The position numbers and the translations under genes were made by a program. From assembly GCA_003133325.1 (NCBI GenBank), contig PKXA01000072.1, positions 1-64,000 of the forward strand: DNA of 64,000 nt, written 5' to 3'. Numbering within the stretch: position 1 is the first letter of the stretch; every line of letters starts with the position of its first letter. The stretch comes from Acidimicrobiaceae bacterium. Its GTDB lineage: Bacteria > Actinomycetota > Acidimicrobiia > Acidimicrobiales > RAAP-2. Shown here one piece after another: positions 8,954-20,212 of this stretch. The notes below the pieces were generated by a model. The model saw only the letters and a program-made list of their open reading frames with translations. It ran no database searches and had not been told where the DNA came from.

Positions 8954-10911
8954 CACAGTGTGTAGATCGTCACTGAAGTGCCGGGGGGAACGCTGGTCCC
9001 CGTATCAGGGGTGGTGTGGAACACGCTGCCCTTCGCCGGTCCATAGACGTTGCCGAGTGTCAGACCCACTTTCTGGAGCGCCGCCGTTGCTTCTGGAACC
9101 GAGTCGCCGGTCAGGTTCGGAACCTTCACCGGTTGCGGCCCGAGGGAGACGCTCACCGTCACCGTCGACCCGAATGCCGCCGGTCCGGCAGAGGGGTCCG
9201 GCGACGTCCCGATGACCTGACCGGAGGGGATCGAGGAGCTGTACGCGCTGCTTTGAGCCGGGACGAATCCGGCCGCGGTCAGGGCGGCGGCGGCGGCGGC
9301 ATAGGAGGAGCCGGTACCGGTCACCGAAGGCACGGCAACCGGCGCATGGCCCTTTGAGGTGATGATGGTCACCGTCGATCCATAGATGGCACTGGTCGCC
9401 GGGTTGGAACCAAGGATCCCACCGGCCGGTACTGACGAGCTGTACTGGGCGGCACTGTCGGGGCAGACACCTACCAAATTGACGGCCTTGAGAGCCTGGG
9501 TGGCGTCGGCACAGTTGGAATACTGGCTCAGGTTGGTGGGAATTGTCACCGGAGGCGGCCCTCGCGAGACGATCACGTTGATGGTCGACCCTTGCTTGGC
9601 CATGGCCGGGTGACTTCCGGCCTTGGCCACTGGTTGCTGACTGAGGATGAGGCCGGAAGTCATGCTGATGCTGTACTGCCCACCGCTCTGATGCACCTTG
9701 AAATGATCAGCAGAACTGGTCTTGACCGCCGCTGGAAGCGTGTGCCCCACCAGAGAAGGCACGAGGTGACTGGGCGTGAAAATCTGTTGCTGGGCTGCGA
9801 ACACGACTCCGGCAGCGATCAACGCCGCCACCAACACGATGAGGCCGGTAACCCACAGCCACCGACGCTTGACTCGAGTGCCACTCGTCACTTTGGTCGT
9901 AGGGGGGTCGGTTGGAGGTCCTTCGGTGGGCGTCTCGTCCGATCCCTTCCGAGGAAGGAGAGGCATCGATACACCCAGTTCAGTGGCGTCAGTTCGATCC
10001 GCGCCGCCCCTATGGACCGGGGCGGGTTCGACGTCTCTTTGGTCGCTCACCGGAATCGCTTCAGCCAGTGCCAACGGCTCGGGTTCGGGCAGCGCGATGG
10101 CCAGGGCTTGCAGTCGCAGCGTCAGTGCGGCGGCGTCGTAGCGCTCTTCGGGTTCAGGGGCAGCTGCCCACACCAACACTCCGTTGAGGGGCCCGAGCGC
10201 TTCGTGCTCAGGCAGCAGGGTTCCCACCCGGGCCATCAAAGTGGCGATGGTCGTATCGCCGGCGAACGGCGCCTTTCCGGTCACTCCCTCGTAGAGCACC
10301 AGGGCGAGGGAGTAGATATCGGCTTTCCCGTCGAGAGTCCACCCCTCCACTTGCTCGGGAGCGGCATAACGGGCCGTCCCCAAGATGGCTCCGACCGGCT
10401 CGGTCCACGCCGCCTCCGCCAGGGCACGGGCCAAGCCGAAATCGGCGATCCTCAATCTCCGTTCGGCATCGAAGAGAAGATTGGCGGGTTTGATGTCCCG
10501 GTGCACCAGGCCGCGGCGGTGGGCGTAGTCGAGGCCGGCGGCGGCTTCGATACCGATGTGGACAGCCTGCTCGGGGGTGAGCAGAGCGCCGGAGTCGTAG
10601 ACCTGGCGGAGGCTGCCTCCGGCCAGGTATTCCAATACCAGATACGGTTCACCGCCCTCTTCGCCCCAGTCATAGACCTGAAGAATGTTCGGGTGGTTCA
10701 GTGCGGCCACCGCCCTCGCCTCAGCCCTGAATCTCTTCAGAAAGGAAGAATCGCCGGCCAGGGCGGGGTGGAGCACCTTGATGGCCACCCTCCGGTGAAG
10801 GGAGACATCATCGGCGAGATACACGTGCGCAGACGCGCCGGTACCCAAGGCGGTGACAAGTCGGTAGCGGTCGCCGAGGACCCGCCCGATGGAGTCCGTA
10901 ATGCTCGGCAT
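8953..10911 (-). CDS. PASTA-domain serine/threonine protein kinase (PknB type)
   Basis: 652 residues. The kinase domain has the glycine loop LGTGASAHV (22-30), ATP-binding K45 in VAIKVL, HRD at 137-139 with KPAN, and DFG at 157-159. All catalytic residues are present, so it should be active. A single membrane helix lies at about 351-373. Four PASTA repeats of roughly 65 residues follow outside the membrane (starting near 380, 450, 525 and 590). PknB/StkP kinases sense muropeptides or lipid II and control growth and division. It is a solo locus: no pbpA, rodA, pstP or FHA genes adjoin it, unlike the usual pknB operon, so it is probably an additional paralogue. Confidence 0.93.
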   Translation of the reverse strand: MPSITDSIGRVLGDRYRLVTALGTGASAHVYLADDVSLHRRVAIKVLHPALAGDSSFLKRFRAEARAVAALNHPNILQVYDWGEEGGEPYLVLEYLAGGSLRQVYDSGALLTPEQAVHIGIEAAAGLDYAHRRGLVHRDIKPANLLFDAERRLRIADFGLARALAEAAWTEPVGAILGTARYAAPEQVEGWTLDGKADIYSLALVLYEGVTGKAPFAGDTTIATLMARVGTLLPEHEALGPLNGVLVWAAAPEPEERYDAAALTLRLQALAIALPEPEPLALAEAIPVSDQRDVEPAPVHRGGADRTDATELGVSMPLLPRKGSDETPTEGPPTDPPTTKVTSGTRVKRRWLWVTGLIVLVAALIAAGVVFAAQQQIFTPSHLVPSLVGHTLPAAVKTSSADHFKVHQSGGQYSISMTSGLILSQQPVAKAGSHPAMAKQGSTINVIVSRGPPPVTIPTNLSQYSNCADATQALKAVNLVGVCPDSAAQYSSSVPAGGILGSNPATSAIYGSTVTIITSKGHAPVAVPSVTGTGSSYAAAAAALTAAGFVPAQSSAYSSSIPSGQVIGTSPDPSAGPAAFGSTVTVSVSLGPQPVKVPNLTGDSVPEATAALQKVGLTLGNVYGPAKGSVFHTTPDTGTSVPPGTSVTIYTL

Positions 10912-11044
10912 CGTTGCCCCCAGGGTACCTATCGGCGGGGCATCGGCGGTGGAGGGTGGCGCTCACCAGGGCATTCCCGTGTCCCGGTACGGGTTCGGCC
11001 GGGACAAAGGGGATGATCCTCGCTCTCACAAAGCCATGATGGAA

Positions 11045-11380
11045 ATCCGGGTCTTCTACCGCTTCATGGGTCATGGGGCCACCGCCCAGGGCAGTTGAGG
11101 AGTAGTGCCGGATCGTCCGGGCCAGCATGATCATGGCGATGAATCTCTCGGGGTCGTGGAACCCCCGGCCGGCAGACCGGATTCAGCCGATGGCCGCGTT
11201 GTTCGACTCCGCGAACCCATTCGTCTGTTTCCATTCGAGGGTGGCCTCGATGGAAGGTCGGTGGTGCCGGATCGTCCGGGCCAGCTTCACGAAGGGGGCC
11301 CAGGCGGGACCGGCTGGCGTAGGCAAGCCAGTCGTCGAGCGCCCGGGACGCCGCGAGCAACGGCATGGTGAAGATGTCGC
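11045..11380 (-). pseudogene. ISL3-family transposase, decayed C-terminal fragment
   Basis: Read on the minus strand in two frames, the region gives ALDDWLAYASRSRL, then FVKLARTIRHHRPSIEATLEW, NGFAESNNAAIG, an in-frame TGA, and GFHDPERFIAMIMLARTIRHY. That succession (FVKLARTIR, S/TNG..ES.N, GF..PE.FIA..ML) is the C-terminal part of ISL3-type DDE transposases. A frameshift near 11285 and the internal stop show that it is dead. A 22-bp direct repeat (11105-11126 and 11264-11285) encodes the duplicated LARTIRH segment. The boundaries are approximate. Confidence 0.6.
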
Positions 11381-11399
11381 GCTATCCCTCCGTCACATA

Positions 11400-11709
11400 T
11401 CGGTGCACCTGACTGCCAGAGCCGCCCGTGCTCCGCGTGTGCCTCTGTACAACCAGGCGCGGCTTCGATGCCGCCGTGGATCTTCCCCGACCGGCGACTG
11501 TCCTCCAGCAACGTCTCCAACTCGGCGATACCGGCATCGCGATGGCCAATGCCTCGTGTCAGACCACCCACCTGGGATTCTGGCGGGACCAGAACAACCT
11601 GCAAGGCGGTCAGGGAAGACGCTTCACTGCTCGGAGAGGGATCGCGCGTCGGAATTTCCGACGGTGTGCTCAAGGCTCCGCCAGATGGTGGATCCGGCTA
11701 TCCAAGTAC
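11400..11709 (-). mobile_element. IS66-like element, left-hand remnant (5' end plus start of transposase)
   Basis: On the minus strand this begins with GTACTTGGATAGC at 11709-11697 and runs leftwards. The first 90 or so bases align, with roughly 70% identity judged by eye, to the sequence starting at 12778 on the plus strand. It then encodes RDAGIAELETLLEDSRR, the counterpart of RDARIAKLEKLLEDGRR in the right-hand copy, which is the coiled N-terminal region of IS66 TnpC. The rest of the transposase is missing. It ends in or near the ISL3 remnant. Confidence 0.6.
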
Positions 11710-12790
11710 ACTTTGCCTTCATGAGAAATCGACAGACCGGTTCGAGTCGCCTCGGTCCGACGATCAGTCGCCTCCAGCGGGATGTTTTTTCTTTGATCCG
11801 CCGATCTCTGAAGGACCCGGCACAGAAGTCGGGATCGATGAATTCGGAATCGCTCGTTTGGTCCGTCGATCACCTGTCGCATTTCCGCGGTCACCTTTAT
11901 GTGGACGGCTGGGCGTTTCACCCTCGCTACCGCGTGAGGTCGATATCCGTCCAGTTGCCGGGTGGCAAATTGATCAAAGCACGCGGCTATGGCCTGACAA
12001 GTCCTGACATTGCGACCCACCATGGCGCCAGGGCGAAGAGGTGTCGATTCTCGCTCAGAGTCGCAGTTCCAAACGCTGATGACGCCAGACAGGCCAGCTT
12101 GGTGTTTCGCATGAGTCGCGGGCCAGTGGCTCTTGCCGAGAACCTCAACAGAAATTTAGGGGCGGATCCCTTTAATCAGTTGTACCTTCAGTTTCATGAA
12201 ATGGTGAGATCACTCGGCGCCCCCACGATTGTGGAAGTCGGGTCTCGGGCCCGATCCGGGAACGTGCATGTCGGATGGTTGCCAAAAGATGCGACGTACA
12301 CCGGTTTTGATGTGCGTGATGGTCCCAACGTCGATCTTGTTGGAGATGCTCACAAGATCAGCGACTACTTTCCCAACTCGAGCGTCGATGCCATCTTTTC
12401 GCTTTCCACAATTGAACATCTCGCCATGCCCTGGAAGGCGGTAGTCGAGATGAATTCCATTTTGAAGATCGGCGGCCTCATGTTCGTTGGAACGCACCAG
12501 ACATGGCCCGTCCATGATGCGCCATGGGATTTTTGGCGTTTTTCCAGTTACACCTGGCGTACGCTCTTCAATGAAGCTACGGGTTTCGAAATCGTCGATG
12601 TGGCGATGGGCGAACGGGCCTCAGTCGTTGCGGACTTCCTCACTCCGGCCACCGCAGGACTCGACCTGCAACCTGCCTTTCTCGGATCTTCCGTAATCGC
12701 AAGGAAAGTTGGTTCAACAGACCTTGATTGGGACGTTGACCCAAGCATGACTACTGACTCCGATTACCCAGCGTAAGGTACTTGGATAGC
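11697..12790. repeat. Perfect 13-bp inverted repeat bounding a single gene
   Basis: GCTATCCAAGTAC at 11697-11709 and its exact reverse complement GTACTTGGATAGC at 12778-12790 face each other. Outside them about 90 bp of imperfect homology continues on each side, including GGAATTCCGAC/GGAAATTCCGAC and CCCTCTCCGAG. The enclosed 1.07 kb holds only the methyltransferase gene: its ATG is 12 bases inside the left repeat and its stop codon 1 base before the right one. The repeats are best read as the matching ends of two oppositely oriented IS66-like elements. Confidence 0.75.
11721..12776 (+). CDS. Class I SAM-dependent methyltransferase, probably glycan-locus type, horizontally acquired
   Basis: 351 residues from the ATG at 11721. 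The open frame extends 600 bp further upstream only through IS remnants. Residues about 45-130 (SVDHLSHFRGHLYVDGWAF and following) form a beta-rich accessory domain seen beside glycosyltransferases. From about 165 on is a Rossmann methyltransferase: IVEVGSRARSG as motif I, a VDAIFSLSTIEHL segment (Methyltransf_11 type), then a GGLMFVGTHQTW strand. Base composition is clearly poorer in GC than the neighbours, with TTT, AAA and ATT codons frequent. Both sides are IS66-like ends, so it was probably carried in as cargo. The substrate is unknown; a sugar or polysaccharide is a guess from the domain pairing. Confidence 0.72.
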   Translation: MRNRQTGSSRLGPTISRLQRDVFSLIRRSLKDPAQKSGSMNSESLVWSVDHLSHFRGHLYVDGWAFHPRYRVRSISVQLPGGKLIKARGYGLTSPDIATHHGARAKRCRFSLRVAVPNADDARQASLVFRMSRGPVALAENLNRNLGADPFNQLYLQFHEMVRSLGAPTIVEVGSRARSGNVHVGWLPKDATYTGFDVRDGPNVDLVGDAHKISDYFPNSSVDAIFSLSTIEHLAMPWKAVVEMNSILKIGGLMFVGTHQTWPVHDAPWDFWRFSSYTWRTLFNEATGFEIVDVAMGERASVVADFLTPATAGLDLQPAFLGSSVIARKVGSTDLDWDVDPSMTTDSDYPA

Positions 12791-13240
12791 GGGGTCCTCC
12801 CGTTGGCAGGGAACGGTGCGTGCCGTTGGGAATTCCGACTCACGACCCCTCTCCGAGTAGAGACGCGGCAGCGTTCGCCAGCCAGCAGAGCTAGCAGAGA
12901 GTCGTTGTTCGTCTCGAAGCCGGGTGGGCGAGATGACCGAGGTGCTGACGACCCGCGACGCTCGCATTGCCAAGTTGGAGAAGCTCTTGGAGGACGGCCG
13001 GCGGCTTGCAAGTGTCAAGCCGCTCCATTCTCGAAGGGTCAACCGGCAGAGGAGCCAAGCGTCGGGGTCAAAAGGGGGGGAAGAACCACGGATGCCACTG
13101 GCGCCACTGGCGCCACGGGCGCCACGGGCACCGGCGGGCACCGACTCGGCCAGTCGACTGGGAATTCGACGTCCCGCTGCCGTCGTCGGGTCCGGACTGT
13201 GGTGGTGCGGTCGTCTGCGGGGCCCATGACCGCGTGGTGC
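12778..13240 (+). pseudogene. IS66-like element, right-hand remnant with broken transposase N-terminus
   Basis: It begins at GTACTTGGATAGC. The coding trace starts at about 12924 (MTEVLTTRDARIAKLEKLLED), changes frame to RQAAPFSKGQPAEEP, changes again to RRGRKGGKNHG, and continues to VDWEFDVPLPSSGPDCGG. The order coiled-coil, RQAAPFSKG, (K/R)RGRK.G, ..D..LP..CP.CGG is that of the N-terminal third of IS66 TnpC, including the zinc-finger CxxCG. At least two frameshifts and loss of the DDE domain make it a pseudogene. The 3' limit is uncertain. Confidence 0.65.
13092..13127. repeat. 9-bp tandem repeat inside the IS66 remnant
   Basis: Four consecutive 9-bp units (gatgccact, ggcgccact, ggcgccacg, ggcgccacg) lie at 13092-13127, followed by a degenerate fifth. 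In one frame they read as Gly-Ala-Thr repeats, in another as His-Trp-Arg. They replace what should be a single histidine-rich segment in the transposase, so slippage expansion after inactivation is likely. Confidence 0.7.
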
Positions 13241-13479
13241 CTCCGGCGAACAGCACGTTGCCGGCCCGACGCATTCCCGGCGCCTCGTTGGTCATGCTGC
13301 CTGGAGGTCATAACCTCCAACGACGTGGTCCGGTGCGCGCTGGTCAGCACCATGGAGTCGTTCTTGGGCGCCGGACGCTTCCTGAAGCCGCTGCCCGTCG
13401 GTGGTCGACCGACGAGTTCCCTGTGAGGATGCGCCAAGCAACTGCCAGAGCGAGACTCGTGTGCCCAGAAGGGATGATT

Positions 13480-14391
13480 TCAGGGACTCGGCGACGCCGC
13501 AGGCCAAGCCCGTCCCCCGGCAGCATCGATTCGCGAGGCGACCGACCGGCACGCGTCGACCAGGCTCGGCACAAACCGATCGGAGCCGAGCACGCAGGCG
13601 GCGTGACTGGCGCGGGCGGGATGGATGGTGGCCCCGGGGATGGACCGGGCCAGGTTGAGCTGGCGGTCGGGTGCGACGAAACGATCCTTGGTGGTCACCA
13701 CGACCGCGGTCGGGACATCGATTTCTCCGATCCAGGTGTGCGACGTGAAATGACCCATGGCGTGCATGGCCTGGAGCAAGACGTGGGGGCTCACCTGGCG
13801 CAGCTCGGCGATGGCCCAGGGAGCGATGCGACCACGTTCGACCTCTTCCTCGATTTGCCGGGACGTGGGCACGGCGGCCGGGTGGTGGAACGGGCCGGGC
13901 AGAAAGCGGGCGGCCCGGATCCCGTAGATGCCGGCAATCAGCGAGGAGTAGAAGGCGCGTTCGTGCGGGGTTCCCCCGAAGTTGCGGCTGGTGGCGCACA
14001 GCACCATCCCGGCCACCCGGTCCGGGTGGCGTCGCCACATCAGCTGCGCCACCGGTCCGCCCAGCGAGTATCCGACGGCAACGACCTGCTCGACGCCCAG
14101 CACGTCGGCCAAGGCGGCAGCGTCGTCTGCGCAGTCCTCCAGCCGGAATCGGCCGCTCATCGGGATGCCTCGCCCATGACCGCGGAGATCCATGCTGATA
14201 ACGCGGAAGTCCTGGGCCAGGGCGGCGAAGGCCGGGAACCAGTTGAGGTACCCGGTCACCGCCAGGCCGTGCAGAAGGAGCAACGTCGGCGCCCCGGGGG
14301 GTCCGGCCACGTCCACTGCGAAGGTGGTGCCGCGGCCAGGCAACTCGACGAAGCGACCGGGTGGGACGGTGTCCGGCGCGACGGTGCGCAT
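13480..14391 (-). CDS. Alpha/beta-fold hydrolase
   Basis: About 303 residues from the ATG at 14391; a GTG at 14415 is possible. It has LLLHGLAVTGYLNW (oxyanion region) and DLRGHGRG. The nucleophile elbow is GYSLGG, an acidic residue lies in TTKDRFVAP, and the late His is in RASHAACVL. This is the standard proline-iminopeptidase/epoxide-hydrolase-like alpha/beta hydrolase layout, with a helical cap between about residues 145 and 220. The substrate is not predictable. It stands alone beside the IS remnants. Confidence 0.8.
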   Translation of the reverse strand: MRTVAPDTVPPGRFVELPGRGTTFAVDVAGPPGAPTLLLLHGLAVTGYLNWFPAFAALAQDFRVISMDLRGHGRGIPMSGRFRLEDCADDAAALADVLGVEQVVAVGYSLGGPVAQLMWRRHPDRVAGMVLCATSRNFGGTPHERAFYSSLIAGIYGIRAARFLPGPFHHPAAVPTSRQIEEEVERGRIAPWAIAELRQVSPHVLLQAMHAMGHFTSHTWIGEIDVPTAVVVTTKDRFVAPDRQLNLARSIPGATIHPARASHAACVLGSDRFVPSLVDACRSVASRIDAAGGRAWPAASPSP

Positions 14392-14855
14392 TGCCAGTCC
14401 AAGGGTGTGAAACACTCTCTTTAGCCTACCTGTAGCCGCGCGACGACCTGTCGTGTGGGTGCCGAGAAGCTCATCTGTGGGCTCACGCAGGCACCTTCCA
14501 CCGGATCTCAGTCCACTGGTTCATCTCGGCGGTGCGCACCCTTTACGCCGATCTGGCCACGTGGCTGGCTTCAGCGGAGGAAGCCTCCGGCCCAGGTCGG
14601 ATAGAGCCGGGGGCGGTCGGGCGGTACCGTTTCCGATCGGCGTCTACTCACTTCCCCGTTCCCGATCGCCCCGAACCACAGCTCGGGTTCGATCCGCTGA
14701 CCAACGGAGCCCGTTGCGATCCCCCACCCCCGCCCCCCGTCCCCCGCTCATTTCCTTGAAGCCAACAAGAAGAACCCGAGCCCATCGTCAGGTGTTGATC
14801 GGGGCCACGTCGGGTACGCCTCATCACCGGACGACCGAATGGCGTTCGACTCAAC
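14392..14855. other. Intergenic stretch, no gene recognised
   Basis: About 460 bp between the 5' end of the hydrolase gene and the 3' end of ligA. No convincing codon-biased frame, RNA gene or IS end was found. A C-rich tract (ccccacccccgccccccgtccccc) lies around 14720-14745. It may contain the hydrolase promoter. Confidence 0.5.
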
Positions 14856-18049
<3,194 letters not shown>

Positions 18050-18053
18050 GGCT

Positions 18054-19217
18054 CTAGTTTCGCAGGCGGGCGACCACTCCCGGGACAACGGCCAGAACAT
18101 GATCAACCTCGGTGTCGGTGGATGTTGTGCCCAGCGAAAAGCGGACCCCACTGCGCGCCGCCGCCGAATCCAGTCCCATTGACAGCAGGACGTGGCTGGC
18201 ATCGACCGCACCGCTCGAGCACGCCGCTCCCGCCGACGCGGCGACCCCTGCCTCGTCGAGGAGCACCACCATTGCCTCGCTCTCTATCCCGGCAAAGCGC
18301 AGATGGGCGTTTCCGGGCACCTTGCGGGACCGATCTCCGGTCTCTTCGGCTCCTTCCACCGAGGCCATCAGACCGTCGACCAGCCGGTCCCGAAGCGCGG
18401 TGACCCGGGCCGCGGCATCTGAACGCTCGTCCACGGTGGCAGAGAGGGCAGCGGCCATGGCAACTATGCCGGCGACGTTGTGGGTCCCGCTCCGCCGTTC
18501 GCGCTCCTGCCCGCCACCATAGATCACCGCGTCGATCGGGATGCCATTGCGGACCACCAATACCCCCACCCCTTTGGGACCGCCGAACTTGTGCGCACTC
18601 AGCGCCAACAGATCGACAGCGGCGGTGATCGGTGTCATGTCGAGCCACGCCGCTGCCTGGATGGCGTCGGTGTGCAACACCGCGCCCGGAGCCTGCGCGC
18701 GCACCAGACGGGAGACTTCGTCGAGAGGCTGAACGGTACCGATCTCATTATTGACAGCCATCACCGAGACCAGTCGAACCTCGGACGTGCATGCCTCGGC
18801 GAACGAGGCGAGATCCACGATCCCCGACCGGTCGGTCTGTACTTCACGCAATTCGATGCCACCCTGTTCGACCGCGGCCCGACAGGTATTGAGGACGGCG
18901 TGATGCTCCATCGCCGAGCAGACGATGACACCCGATCGGCCGTCGAGAGACGGTCTCTGAACTCTGAGCGCACCGGTGATGGCCAAGTTGTCGGCTTCGG
19001 TCCCGCTTCCGGTGAACACCACTTCTCCGAGGTCAGCACCGAGTAGATCAGCGATCTCCTCCCGGGCGTCATCCACGGCCAATCGTGCCCTCCGGGACTC
19101 GCGATGGCTACCCGAGGGGTTCCCGAACATCTCGGTACCGCTCAGATACGGCAACATGGCCTCGACAGCCTCTGGTCGCATGGGCGTGGTTGCCGCATGG
19201 TCGAGGTAAGCACGCAT
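18054..19217 (-). CDS. Cysteine desulfurase (IscS/NifS family)
   Basis: 387 residues from the ATG at 19217 (MRAYLDHAATTP, the canonical start); an upstream extension is spurious. PLP binds K210 in LSAHKFGGPKG, and the SGTEADNLAI and HHAVLNT segments are conserved. The persulfide-forming C333 sits in a short AGAACSSGA loop. The enzyme removes sulfur from cysteine for tRNA thiolation and perhaps Fe-S assembly. GGAGG lies only one base before the ATG, an unusually tight spacing. Adjacency to mnmA makes MnmA the likely partner. Confidence 0.95.
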   Translation of the reverse strand: MRAYLDHAATTPMRPEAVEAMLPYLSGTEMFGNPSGSHRESRRARLAVDDAREEIADLLGADLGEVVFTGSGTEADNLAITGALRVQRPSLDGRSGVIVCSAMEHHAVLNTCRAAVEQGGIELREVQTDRSGIVDLASFAEACTSEVRLVSVMAVNNEIGTVQPLDEVSRLVRAQAPGAVLHTDAIQAAAWLDMTPITAAVDLLALSAHKFGGPKGVGVLVVRNGIPIDAVIYGGGQERERRSGTHNVAGIVAMAAALSATVDERSDAAARVTALRDRLVDGLMASVEGAEETGDRSRKVPGNAHLRFAGIESEAMVVLLDEAGVAASAGAACSSGAVDASHVLLSMGLDSAAARSGVRFSLGTTSTDTEVDHVLAVVPGVVARLRN

Positions 19218-19242
19218 GCCTCCAGTCTGACCGATACGGGAC

Positions 19243-19274
19243 GATGCCCCTGCACCTGGATGCCCCTGCACCTG
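19243..19274. repeat. 16-bp perfect tandem duplication
   Basis: GATGCCCCTGCACCTG occurs twice head to tail in the divergent intergenic region between the cysteine desulfurase and the lysozyme-like gene. It may simply be a slippage product in a promoter region. Confidence 0.75.
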
Positions 19275-19371
19275 GGCATCTGGGCGCCCGACCTTTCTCA
19301 CCCCCGACGAGATGGGAAACTTCATGTTCGCCCGCTCACCGCGTCTGGCCATCGATTGGAGCAACTGACCA

Positions 19372-20208
19372 GTGCCGACCATGAATCGACATTCGCGCCG
19401 GAGATTCCACAGGCGGCGCCGATGGGTGGTCTCCATCTCGGTGACGTTGGTGGTTGTGGTGGCAGGAGTGGTGACCCTCATCGGGCTGCTCGGGTCTCCT
19501 GCCGTAGTGGCCTCGACGTGCAAGTTCGGAGGGAGTTCGGGCGGTGGCCCGTATCTGATCACCCCCATCCAAGCCCAAAACGCGGCTCTCATCACCGCCG
19601 TCGGTCTGCACAAGGGGCTACCCGACCACGCCGCCACCGTCGCTCTCGCCACGTCCCTGCAGGAGACCCAACTGCAGAACCTCCCCTATGGCGATCGCGA
19701 CTCGGTCGGCCTCTTCCAACAGCGCCCCTCCGAGGGTTGGGGCACCACAACCCAGATCATGGACCCCTCCTATGCCGCGGGGGCCTTCTACGACCATCTC
19801 GCCCGGATCCCGGGATGGGAGTCGCTGCCGGTGACCGATGCCGCCCAACGTGTCCAGCTCAGCGCCACCCCCGACGCCTATGCCCAGTGGTCACCCGAAG
19901 CCCACGCCCTGGCGGAAGCATCCACGGGAGAGGTCCCGACTGGGCTTACATGCCTTCTCAGTAGCTTCGGAGGCGCGGCTCCGACGCATGCGGCGCTCAC
20001 CCAAGCGGCATCCGCACAATTGGGCCCGGACCCGTTCGGCACCCCGGCAAGCACCCAACGAGGATGGCAGGTCGCCGCGTGGGCGGTGGCCAATGCCTAC
20101 AGCTTCCATCTCACCACGGTTACGTTCGGCGGGCGCACATGGACCTCGGCGTCGGGGACGTGGGTGGCGGCACCGGTGGTCAACCACGTGGAGACGTCGA
20201 CACAGTGA
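19372..20208 (+). CDS. Membrane-anchored lysozyme-like domain protein
   Basis: 278 residues from the GTG at 19372; an ATG at 19381 is equally possible. An Arg-rich N-terminus is followed by one membrane helix (about residues 18-43) and a Pro/Ala-poor globular domain outside. The core contains ALATSLQETQLQNLPYGDRDSVGLFQQRPSEGWG. An early glutamate (SLQET) is followed by the D.D S.GLFQ.R.SQGWG motif of lysozyme-like transglycosylase domains in actinobacterial exported proteins, usually annotated as hypothetical. A role in peptidoglycan is plausible but untested. Confidence 0.7.
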   Translation: MPTMNRHSRRRFHRRRRWVVSISVTLVVVVAGVVTLIGLLGSPAVVASTCKFGGSSGGGPYLITPIQAQNAALITAVGLHKGLPDHAATVALATSLQETQLQNLPYGDRDSVGLFQQRPSEGWGTTTQIMDPSYAAGAFYDHLARIPGWESLPVTDAAQRVQLSATPDAYAQWSPEAHALAEASTGEVPTGLTCLLSSFGGAAPTHAALTQAASAQLGPDPFGTPASTQRGWQVAAWAVANAYSFHLTTVTFGGRTWTSASGTWVAAPVVNHVETSTQ

Positions 20209-20212
20209 CGAG

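Noticed and set aside
11127-11720. Open frame extending the methyltransferase N-terminus by about 200 residues
   Set aside because: It runs antisense through ISL3 and IS66 remnants and across the inverted repeat, with no family similarity; high GC keeps the frame open by chance.
14686-14695. GGTTCGATCC, resembling a tRNA T-loop
   Set aside because: No T-stem, anticodon arm or acceptor stem can be formed around it.
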